Source: an uncultured Eubacteriales bacterium
Lineage (GTDB): Bacteria; Bacillota; Clostridia; Christensenellales; QALW01
Length of the DNA stretch: 29,865 bases
Direction of reading: 5' to 3'
Assembly (NCBI GenBank): GCA_900547955.1
Contig: URIR01000022.1
Span: 1-29,865 of the forward strand
Of this stretch, positions 23,527 through 29,865 are shown in pieces (the stretch's first letter is position 1; each line of letters opens with the position of its first letter). Under the pieces are notes generated by a model that searched no databases, was not told where the DNA came from, and worked only from the letters and a program-made list of their open reading frames with translations. The position numbers were made by a program, and so were the translations under genes.

Positions 23527-24452
23527 TTGCCCTTCACCTCACCATAAATACGAGGCCTTATATATTTATCCAGCAGCGGAGTAACCAGATTCATAAGCAG
23601 TATGGCGAACATAGTGCCTTCAGGCCAGGATGAAAACTGTCTTATAAGAATAGTAAGCAGACCGCAGCCGGCCGCAAAAATCACCTGACCGGCAGGAGTT
23701 ATCGGAGTAGTCGCATAATCGGTAGCCATAAATACCGCTCCAAAGAGCAGCCCTCCCGAGAGCAAATCCGCTATAACTCCGCATTCGCGTCCCAGCAGAA
23801 AAGAAGTCATGGCCGCCGCCCCAAGCATTATGACCGGAATGCGCCAGGATATAACCCTGCGGGCCAGCAGATAAACCAGTCCCAGCAGAATAGCCCATTT
23901 GCAGGTTTCGCCTAAAGCGCCTCCGTAATTGCCCAGAAAAAGCTCCCAAAGGCTGAGCGAGCCGGGATGATAGCCTATATCCAGAGGAGTCGCTCCCGTA
24001 ACGGCGTCCAGAACCGGCTGATTATACTGCGTGCTGCTGAAAACGCCGGCAAAGGAAAGAAACATAAACGCACGGCCGGCCAGCGCGGGATTTAAAATAT
24101 TGGCTCCCAGCCCGCCGAAGCATTGCTTAGCTATAACTATGGCAAAAGCGCTGCCCAGAATTATTACATATACCGGCGCGCCTACCGGCAGCACTAATGC
24201 GTAAAGCAAGCCTGTAACCACGGCGCTTAAATCGCTCACAGTATTCTTCCGCTTCATAATTTTTAAGCAGATATATTCGCTGGCGACGGCGGTAAGTATA
24301 GAAAGCCCCATAACCAGCAAGCTTCTATAGCCAAAAATAAAAATTGAACAGACCGCCGCGGGCACAAGAGCGAGAATAACGTCCAGCATTATCCTCCTAG
24401 TTGTATCCTTATGCCGTATATGCGGGGACGAGGATATCTTCAATTTATTCAT
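23523..24452 (-). CDS. rnfD: Rnf complex subunit RnfD (covalent FMN membrane protein)
   Basis: A 309-residue polytopic subunit homologous to NqrB. DAVTGATPLD (149-158) carries the FMN-linked Thr155; the region GGLGANILNPALAGRAF just before it is also conserved. About nine helices, with the final acidic/basic tail on the cytoplasmic side. It overlaps rnfC and rnfG by four bases each (ATGA type), indicating coupled translation. Confidence 0.95.
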   Translation of the reverse strand: MNKLKISSSPHIRHKDTTRRIMLDVILALVPAAVCSIFIFGYRSLLVMGLSILTAVASEYICLKIMKRKNTVSDLSAVVTGLLYALVLPVGAPVYVIILGSAFAIVIAKQCFGGLGANILNPALAGRAFMFLSFAGVFSSTQYNQPVLDAVTGATPLDIGYHPGSLSLWELFLGNYGGALGETCKWAILLGLVYLLARRVISWRIPVIMLGAAAMTSFLLGRECGVIADLLSGGLLFGAVFMATDYATTPITPAGQVIFAAGCGLLTILIRQFSSWPEGTMFAILLMNLVTPLLDKYIRPRIYGEVKGK

Positions 24453-25762
24453 TTTGCCGCCCTCCCCCTTTTTATAACCGCGGCCTTGGCCAGACGCAGG
24501 GACTGCATAAGATACCGCTTAGCAGGACATATAAAAGTGCAGCTTCCGCATTCAATGCAATCCTTAATATGCCATTTTTCGCATTCATCCAATTTATCAG
24601 ACCGTGAAAAAGCGTCCAGTACTGAAGGAACCAAGCCTATCGGACATACCTGAGCGCACCGCCCGCAGCGTATGCAGGGCGATTCCTCCGGCAGAACAGC
24701 TTCTTCCTCGCCCAACAGAAGCAGACCGGACGTGCCTTTAACCACGGGGGCATACAAATCAGCCGCGGACGTGCCCATCATAGGTCCGCCTGAAATAACC
24801 TTCGCCACCTTGTATTCATCAATATTGAGATAATTAAGAACGTCTATTATCCTGGTCCCCAATGGGATATAAAGATTATAGCCGTCCCCCAAAGCGCCGC
24901 CCGCTACTGTAGTTATCCTGCCCGTTACCGGCTCTCCCTTTACCGCCGCAGCATAAAGCGCCGCGGCAGTAGCCACGTTCTGCACAACGCAGCCTATGGC
25001 AGACGGCAGACTGCCCGAAGGCACCTGGCGGCGGGTAAGCTGATATATAAGCTGCTTTTCCGCTCCCATAGGATAGCGTTTAGGCAGAGAACACACCTTT
25101 ATTTCAGGAAACTGAGCGGCCTGAGCAGTCATGATTTTAATAGCTTGGGGCTTATTGCTCTCAATGCCTATCAGAATTTTAGGCGCGCCCACGGCCATTG
25201 CCGAAAGCCGGGCGCCCAGAAGTATATCCTCAGGATACTCAATCATAAGCCGGTTATCGGCCGTCAAATATGGCTCGCATTCAGCGCCGTTAATTATAAG
25301 AAAATCAATTTTATCCTTTGTAGACAGCTTTACATGAGTAGGAAATGCCGCTCCGCCCATACCAGCAAGGCCCATTTTTTCAGCGGCCGAAATAACATCC
25401 TCACGGGACGGAGAATGGTTGGAAATTAATTCCGCGCGTTCATAATTATTGTCGTTATCAATGACGATAGTGGGAACCGGCTTGCCTGCAAAATTATTAT
25501 AATTTGCAATTTCAGCCACTTTGCCAGAAACGCTTGAATGTATATTAGCGCTTACCTGCCCGCCCTTAGCCGCTATAAGCTCGCCCAAACGCACAAACTG
25601 CCCCTTTTTCACAATGGGCTCCGCAGGGCTGCCCAAATGCTGAACCAGAGGAATATACACTCTTTCGGGCGCAGGCATGACCTCTATGGGCTTTTCAGCC
25701 CAGGTTATGGCGTTTTCCTGCTTATGAGTCAGCGGATGAATGCCCCCCTTGTTTCTAAACAC
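24449..25762 (-). CDS. rnfC: Rnf complex subunit RnfC (NADH-binding)
   Basis: A 437-residue peripheral subunit that reduces NAD+. The N-terminal GGIHPLTHK, the glycine-rich GLAGMGGAAFPTHVKL (NuoF-like NADH/FMN site), and two 4Fe-4S motifs, CIRCGRCAQVCPIGL and CIECGSCTFICPAKR, occur in the standard order. The length is typical of the clostridial form. The start is GTG, with TAGGAGG 8 bases upstream. It is the first gene of rnfCDGEAB; the promoter lies just upstream. Confidence 0.95.
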   Translation of the reverse strand: MFRNKGGIHPLTHKQENAITWAEKPIEVMPAPERVYIPLVQHLGSPAEPIVKKGQFVRLGELIAAKGGQVSANIHSSVSGKVAEIANYNNFAGKPVPTIVIDNDNNYERAELISNHSPSREDVISAAEKMGLAGMGGAAFPTHVKLSTKDKIDFLIINGAECEPYLTADNRLMIEYPEDILLGARLSAMAVGAPKILIGIESNKPQAIKIMTAQAAQFPEIKVCSLPKRYPMGAEKQLIYQLTRRQVPSGSLPSAIGCVVQNVATAAALYAAAVKGEPVTGRITTVAGGALGDGYNLYIPLGTRIIDVLNYLNIDEYKVAKVISGGPMMGTSAADLYAPVVKGTSGLLLLGEEEAVLPEESPCIRCGRCAQVCPIGLVPSVLDAFSRSDKLDECEKWHIKDCIECGSCTFICPAKRYLMQSLRLAKAAVIKRGRAAK

Positions 25763-25791
25763 AATATATTCCTCCTAATAAAATTCGTTTT

Positions 25792-25820
25792 ATTATAACA
25801 TATTTTATTCTCTTTGAAAA
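25792..25820 (-). promoter_or_regulatory. Promoter of the rnf operon
   Basis: On the minus strand TTTTCA (25815-25820) and TATAAT (25792-25797) are separated by 17 bases. The -10 box is 30 bases before the rnfC GTG, giving a short leader that contains the strong TAGGAGG site. Confidence 0.7.
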
Positions 25821-25945
25821 TACCAAATATTAATAACAGCACGCGTTTTATATAAAAAACAAGACGCTTGCCCATATGAATAAAATGTTATATACTATTT
25901 GAGGCTGTTGTATAAAGTATAATGTGCGACGCCATTATATGCTTA

Positions 25946-26100
25946 ACCTCAGTTTACAAAAAACCGCACGGTCAGAATGCATTTGATTTGCATACTGAAA
26001 CGTTAATTTCGCGCCGCATACGTCCGCGCCCATTAAGAATAACACGGAAAAGGAAGAATTTATCCTGTTTTGAGGCGTGCAGTTCCTTGTAAACTGAGAG
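25946..26100. mobile_element. Complete 155-bp miniature element with terminal inverted repeats and TA flanks
   Basis: The left end ACCTCAGTTTACAAAAAACC (to 25970) and the right end, read inverted from 26100, CTCTCAGTTTACAAGGAACT, are terminal inverted repeats matching at 20 of 25 positions, both ending in CACG. TA lies directly outside each end (25944-25945 and 26101-26102), the pattern left by IS630/Tc1/mariner-type transposases. No coding frame is present, so it would be non-autonomous. Related ends occur at 1-88 and 29815-29865. The rest of 25763-26512 holds the rnf promoter, unassigned DNA at 26103-26460 and the DUF368 promoter. Confidence 0.75.
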
Positions 26101-26102
26101 TA

Positions 26103-26460
26103 ATGCGTAATAAAAAGCCGCCGCGAGTCATATATATAGCGCAGGCATGCCTCAGGCTGAAGACACGATAACTTCTAGAGCTGAGCCGCGCTTAAACGGA
26201 ACTAATCAAACCGGCTTGAAACGACTGACCCGCAGTCTCTATATTACGGCGCCTTTTATGGACGACAGCGCTGACGGCGGAAAGCTCCGCCCGCGTAAAA
26301 TCGCCCAGTCCGCATCGCCTGGGCAATGCAATCAGAGTAATAGAATGTGCCGCAGCAGGGTGAACTGCTAGGTTTTGCCGCGTTATCATCCTAGAAAAAA
26401 AACGATATTTCAAAACTGTGCAGCAAGGTGGAAGCAGCGGGCATTGAAAGAAAAAACGCA
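26103..26460. other. Intergenic stretch without a recognised feature
   Basis: About 360 bases between the miniature element and the DUF368 promoter. A 65-codon minus-strand frame starting at an ATG near 26386 and ending at 26192 is open, but has a weak ribosome site and no recognised family; it may be decayed coding DNA. I see no tRNA, RNase P RNA, SRP RNA or riboswitch signature. Confidence 0.4.
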
Positions 26461-26467
26461 TTACATT

Positions 26468-26495
26468 TTGATTGTATTGTCTATGCAAATATACA
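26468..26495 (+). promoter_or_regulatory. Promoter of the DUF368 gene
   Basis: TTGATT (26468-26473) and TATACA (26490-26495) spaced by 16 bases, followed closely by the ribosome site GAGG and the ATG at 26513, implying a very short leader. Confidence 0.5.
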
Positions 26496-26512
26496 AATAA
26501 AACGAGGTATTT

Positions 26513-27385
26513 ATGGAAAACAAAAACACACCCATACAGACGGAAGCGCTCCAAAAAATGACTCCTGTGCAGTGGCTGCTGCGCTTGCTGCAGGGCGCTA
26601 TTATAGGCGCCGGCGCCGTACTGCCTGGAATAAGCGGCGGAGTGCTGTGCGTAATTTTCGGAATATATCAGCCCATGATGGAGCTGCTTGCGCACCCATT
26701 TAAAATGTTCAAAAAATACTATATGATGTTTATTCCCATACTGCTGGGAGTAGCCGCCGGCTTTTTTCTTCTGGCTAAATTACTTAGCCTGCTTTTCAAC
26801 GCCAATGAAACAATTATGATTTGTATTTTCATTGGGCTTATAGTGGGCACTCTGCCCTCCCTATACCGCGAAACCGGCCAGCAGGGCCATCCTAAATCCG
26901 CCTGGATAGCTTTTGCCATAGCTTTTATAATACTATATGCTCTGCTTATGTTCCTCAAGCTGGGCGGAAAGCTGAATATCACCCCTAATATAGGATGGTT
27001 TCTCTTCTGCGGAATAATTTTCGGCATAAGCATAATCGTACCTGGCATGTCCTTTTCCTCCCCCCTCATGGCGCTGAGCCTGTACGAGCCTATGATTAAC
27101 GCCATAACCGCCTTTTCCCTTGAAGCAATTATTCCCATAGGAATAGGCACGATATTGGTTATCGTAGCTCTTTCCCGTGCTGTAAATTATCTTTTTGCCA
27201 AGCATTACGCCGTCGCCAGTCATATAATTCTTGCCGCCGTTCTCGCTACAACTCTTTCTATTATTCCCTTTCAGTTTAACGGCGTCGGACATTTTATTAT
27301 ATGCATCGTCTGCGCCGCGGCCGGCTTCTTTGCCGCATGGGGCCTAGATAAAATCAGCAATAAATATCTTTCTCAAAATAAATAA
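26513..27385 (+). CDS. DUF368 membrane protein (PopT-type polyprenyl-phosphate translocase)
   Basis: A 290-residue polytopic protein with about eight helices. The hallmark GAVLPGISGGVLCVIFG (about 34-50) recurs in modified form as SIIVPGMSFSSPLMALSLYE in the second half, showing an internal repeat. Characterised DUF368 members (PopT) return undecaprenyl phosphate across the membrane for reuse in wall synthesis; function here is by family. A GAGG site lies 6 bases before the ATG. It is a single gene with its own promoter and terminator. Confidence 0.9.
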   Translation: MENKNTPIQTEALQKMTPVQWLLRLLQGAIIGAGAVLPGISGGVLCVIFGIYQPMMELLAHPFKMFKKYYMMFIPILLGVAAGFFLLAKLLSLLFNANETIMICIFIGLIVGTLPSLYRETGQQGHPKSAWIAFAIAFIILYALLMFLKLGGKLNITPNIGWFLFCGIIFGISIIVPGMSFSSPLMALSLYEPMINAITAFSLEAIIPIGIGTILVIVALSRAVNYLFAKHYAVASHIILAAVLATTLSIIPFQFNGVGHFIICIVCAAAGFFAAWGLDKISNKYLSQNK

Positions 27386-27394
27386 GACTTTTAG

Positions 27395-27440
27395 GCGCAA
27401 TTCGGCTCAAAATCCCTTAAGAGGCTAATTGCGCTTTTTT
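27395..27440 (+). terminator. Terminator of the DUF368 gene
   Basis: GCGCAATT (27395-27402) pairs with AATTGCGC (27427-27434), directly followed by TTTTTTATTT, starting 10 bases after the DUF368 stop. The loop is 24 bases. Confidence 0.8.
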
Positions 27441-27556
27441 ATTTCGGATGCTAATATTTAACGTTGCAAAATAAAGGAATATGGATATAGGCAAAGCACA
27501 GCGTCGGATAATGTTAGCGGTACATTCAAAAGCATTTACTGACGCGCGTTCAAAAC

Positions 27557-27588
27557 AAAAATCCGCGGCCGCAGGCGCCCGGATTTTT
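27557..27588. terminator. Second terminator-like hairpin before the MATE gene
   Basis: AAAAATCCG (27557-27565) and CGGATTTTT (27580-27588) form a symmetric stem with a 14-base GC-rich loop; it carries T-runs in both directions. The remaining gap (27441-27751) shows no convincing gene; a 44-codon plus-strand frame at 27481-27615 runs through this hairpin. Confidence 0.5.
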
Positions 27589-27751
27589 CTTGCGGCCAAT
27601 AAAGCTTGCGCTTAAATACCGGCGCTTAAAAATCGATAACGCTGAAGCTAAAGCGCCGTTTGCCAGCAGCGCATTAAATATACCCATTTGCAGCATCCAG
27701 GCATATATTAATTAATTGGAGGGCCGGCGGCTGTGCCGGCAGTTTATAGCT

Positions 27752-29137
27752 ATGAGCAAAAAAAGAGGAAATTATGAAATAGATATGTGCAACGGACCAA
27801 TTTTTAAGAAGGTCGTGCTTTTTGCATTTCCGCTGATGCTCTCAGGCATATTGCAGCTGCTTTACAATGCCGCAGATATAATTGTAGTCGGGCAGTTCTC
27901 CAGCAGCGACGCAATGGCCGCGGTAGGTTCAACCTCCTCTCTTATCAATCTGCTGACCAATGTATTTATAGGTCTTAGTATAGGCGTAAGCGTCCTTATC
28001 TCCAAATTTTACGGCGCCGGCCAGCAAAAAGATATATTTGAAACGGTACATACCGCAATCGGCCTGAGCCTTATATGCGGAATATTGGTGGGCATACTGG
28101 GCTTTATATTTGCCGGCACCATGCTGGAATGGATGGATTCGCCCGAAAACGTGCTTCCCAAAGCAACCCTTTACATGAAGATATATTTTTTAGGCATGCC
28201 CGCCTTTATGATATATAATTTTGGGAGCGCCGCCCTGCGCGCTGTAGGCGATACCCGACGTCCATTATACTATTTGACCATTTCCGGGATAATCAACATA
28301 CTGCTTAATCTTTTATTTGTAATTGTATTTAATTTAAGTGTTATGGGCGTAGCTTTAGCTACTATAATTTCTCAGTATATTTCCGCTTCTCTGATAATAT
28401 GGTGTTTGGTAAAAACAGACGGAGCGTGCAGGCTCAGCCTAAAGCATATAAGAATTCACTTCAGAAAGCTGGGCGCTATACTGCGCATAGGCCTGCCCGC
28501 CGGAATACAAAGCTCTCTTTTTTCCATATCCAACGTGCTTATACAGTCCTCCGTCAATTCCTTTGGTTCCACGGTAATGGCCGGCAATACCGCCGCCGCA
28601 AGTCTGGAGGGGTTTGTTTATACCGCTATGAATTCCATGTCTCAGGCTTCCCTTTCCTTTACGGGACAAAATTTCGGCGCAGGCCAGCTTAAGCGTATAA
28701 AGCGCATAGCCGGCATATGTCTTGCAAGCGTAAGCGTGGTTGGTTTAATTCTGGGAATGGCCTTCTATCTCCTGGGAACTCCTTTAAGCCGAATATATTC
28801 GCCCGACCAGGCGGTTATAGATGTAAGCCTTACCCGTCTTGAAATCATATGCACAACCTATTTTCTCTGCGGCATAATGGAAGTGCTTGTAGGCCTTCTG
28901 CGCGGCATGGGCCAATCCCTGCTGCCTACGACAGTTTCTCTGCTCGGAGCCTGCGCTTTCAGGGTGCTTTGGATATATACGGTTTTTGCCTCGGATAAGA
29001 CTCTGACCACACTCTATATCTCCTATCCTATATCCTGGCTATTAACTTCTTTTATACATCTGGTCTGCTTCTTTATAGTGTATTTTTATAATAAACGCAA
29101 GCTGCTTAAAGCCGGTATGCAGGAAATTACCGGCTGA
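27752..29137 (+). CDS. MATE-family multidrug/toxin efflux transporter
   Basis: A 461-residue, twelve-helix MATE transporter of the NorM/DinF-like type common in Clostridia; these export drugs or metabolites using Na+ or H+ gradients. The N-terminal MCNGPIFKKVVLFAFPLMLS, then LLYNAADIIVVGQF and GSTSSLINLL, and the second-half copy IGLPAGIQSSLFSISNVLIQ, show the two-lobed repeat. I choose the ATG at 27752 because family proteins begin about ten residues before the xxGPI motif. The nearest strong ribosome site, GGAGGG at 27718-27723, is 28 bases away, with a GCCGGC hairpin in between (27724-27740). A start at 27716 (TTG) is unlikely because it overlaps that ribosome site. No terminator is evident behind it. 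Confidence 0.92.
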   Translation: MSKKRGNYEIDMCNGPIFKKVVLFAFPLMLSGILQLLYNAADIIVVGQFSSSDAMAAVGSTSSLINLLTNVFIGLSIGVSVLISKFYGAGQQKDIFETVHTAIGLSLICGILVGILGFIFAGTMLEWMDSPENVLPKATLYMKIYFLGMPAFMIYNFGSAALRAVGDTRRPLYYLTISGIINILLNLLFVIVFNLSVMGVALATIISQYISASLIIWCLVKTDGACRLSLKHIRIHFRKLGAILRIGLPAGIQSSLFSISNVLIQSSVNSFGSTVMAGNTAAASLEGFVYTAMNSMSQASLSFTGQNFGAGQLKRIKRIAGICLASVSVVGLILGMAFYLLGTPLSRIYSPDQAVIDVSLTRLEIICTTYFLCGIMEVLVGLLRGMGQSLLPTTVSLLGACAFRVLWIYTVFASDKTLTTLYISYPISWLLTSFIHLVCFFIVYFYNKRKLLKAGMQEITG

Positions 29138-29421
29138 GTTATTAAAAAGCTTGCAGACAGGAATATATTAGTGACATCCCAGCGGCCGGCAGCAACGGCT
29201 GCTTAACATATAGAAGCTGTCGTACCCATAGTTCCTGCAATTATATTTACCCTTTTATATAATATTGCTAAGAATAGGAATAGCTGCTAAATAAAACTTC
29301 ACAGTATAGCTATTTATAACAGAAACGTCTAAAAATACTAAAGCTAGACTTGCATTTTTTCATAATCAAATTATCTCAATTTTTATCAAGCAGTCACTCT
29401 GCAAATAACGTTTTGGTTAAG

Positions 29422-29814
29422 TTACACGAATTGTTTTCGCACCATCGCCGAATAATTATCATACTGTTGAAACCCATATCTCGTATAAAAAGAAATGGTT
29501 TTTGGATCAGACGGCATAATTTTGACATAGAGCAGATCCTTGAAGCAATCCATAATTTGTTTCATCAGTTCATCTCCTATATGTAAACCCTGATATTCAG
29601 GGCCTACCAGAAGATAGTGCAGAAATGCAACAGTTTCGCCATCGTCAAGCGCGCGCACAAGTCCTACCAGCTTGTCTCCATCCCAAGCCGAAATAACATG
29701 AGTGGAATTTTGCATAGCTCGGGTAAGCTTTTCGGGATACCTTCCCGATTCCCAATTAACAGATAAAAACAATCGCTGTAGTTCAGCGACAGAAAAAACT
29801 TTTGTACTTTTATA
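29422..29814 (-). pseudogene. GNAT-family N-acetyltransferase, 5' end cut by a TA-flanked repeat
   Basis: The frame encodes a compact GNAT enzyme that transfers acetyl from acetyl-CoA. Visible are LFLSVNWESGRYPEKLTRAM, then VISAWDGDKLVGLVRALDDG and the acetyl-CoA loop LLVGPEYQGLHIGDELMKQI, ending FYTRYGFQ. Homologous-looking codons (KVFSVAELQRL) continue upstream of the TTG at 29772, up to a TA at 29813-29814, where the end of the dispersed repeat begins and an in-frame TGA appears within it. So the original start codon and first residues seem lost. Translation from the TTG would give 116 residues lacking the first strand. It may still be made, or be a pseudogene. Confidence 0.75.
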
Positions 29815-29865
29815 CCCTCAGTTTACAAGGAACTACACGCCTCAAAACGGGATAATTTCTTCATT
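29815..29865 (+). mobile_element. Right-edge partial copy of the TA-flanked element
   Basis: Beginning at 29815, next to TA at 29813-29814, CCCTCAGTTTACAAGGAACT followed by ACACGCCTCAAAAC closely matches the right end of the complete copy (read inverted from 26100), with about five differences over 50 bases. The element runs off the window. It truncates the GNAT gene. Confidence 0.75.

Noticed and set aside
26192..26386. A 65-codon minus-strand frame (MITRQNLAVHPAAAH...) between the miniature element and the DUF368 gene
   Set aside because: Weak ribosome site, no recognised family and position in a decayed-looking intergenic region. It could be a gene remnant but cannot be supported.
27481..27615. 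A 44-codon plus-strand frame beginning ATGGATATAGGC with AAAGGA just before it
   Set aside because: The ribosome site is only two or three bases from the ATG, and the frame runs through a terminator-like hairpin; no family resemblance.
1..29865. Prophage, integrative element, toxin-antitoxin or defence island
   Set aside because: No integrase, phage structural, restriction, toxin or conjugation gene is recognisable; the genes are ordinary chromosomal functions.

Overview
The window looks like chromosomal DNA of an anaerobic Gram-positive bacterium of the Clostridia (Bacillota). The main evidence is a complete six-gene Rnf complex in the order rnfC-D-G-E-A-B, a D-lactate-dehydrogenase-type enzyme, strong AGGAGG-type ribosome binding sites with GTG and TTG starts, a YmfI-like reductase, a heterodimeric ABC exporter of the BmrCD/TM287-288 pattern and a DUF368 (PopT-type) membrane protein. 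I cannot place it to a genus. Nearly everything is ordinary chromosomal housekeeping; the unusual content is non-coding.

Layout. Positions 1-257 hold the 5' part of a DUF1989-family gene (minus strand), broken by one end of a dispersed TA-flanked repeat that runs off the left edge. Positions 387-547 hold a cloverleaf-like set of inverted repeats. Positions 600-7633 are one minus-strand operon (promoter at 7673-7701): a small coiled-coil protein, FtsH, an HdeD-like membrane protein, two ABC half-exporters and a cytidylate-kinase-like protein. A TetR regulator (7786-8319), tRNA-Lys and tRNA-Gly follow. Next, all on the minus strand, come a D-2-hydroxyacid dehydrogenase, murG, and an ArsP_2-type 10-TM exporter paired with a small membrane protein. 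A second, larger cloverleaf palindrome (12317-12545) separates this from plus-strand genes: a YmfI-like SDR and an alpha/beta hydrolase, then a CBS-domain protein with a membrane-anchored, probably beta-propeller protein. From 17163 to 25762 on the minus strand are rnfCDGEAB, a Ppx/GppA phosphatase and an aconitase-family hydratase. A complete 155-bp copy of the TA-flanked repeat (25946-26100) lies upstream of the rnf promoter. A DUF368 protein and a MATE transporter follow on the plus strand. The right edge holds a GNAT acetyltransferase whose 5' end is cut by a third copy of the repeat.

How the parts work together. Rnf couples ferredoxin:NAD+ oxidoreduction to ion pumping and gives the cell its anaerobic energy conservation; the dehydrogenase provides a pyruvate-to-D-lactate NADH sink. 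MurG and the DUF368 protein both belong to the undecaprenyl-phosphate cycle of wall synthesis, though they are not linked here. The FtsH operon combines membrane quality control, a stress-type membrane protein and a drug-type exporter, which suggests an envelope-stress unit.

Best candidates for something undescribed are the miniature TA-flanked element (one full copy, two edge copies each interrupting a gene) and the two nested 'cloverleaf' palindromes. Both window ends lie inside copies of the same repeat, so the window is probably a whole contig whose assembly stopped at that repeat.
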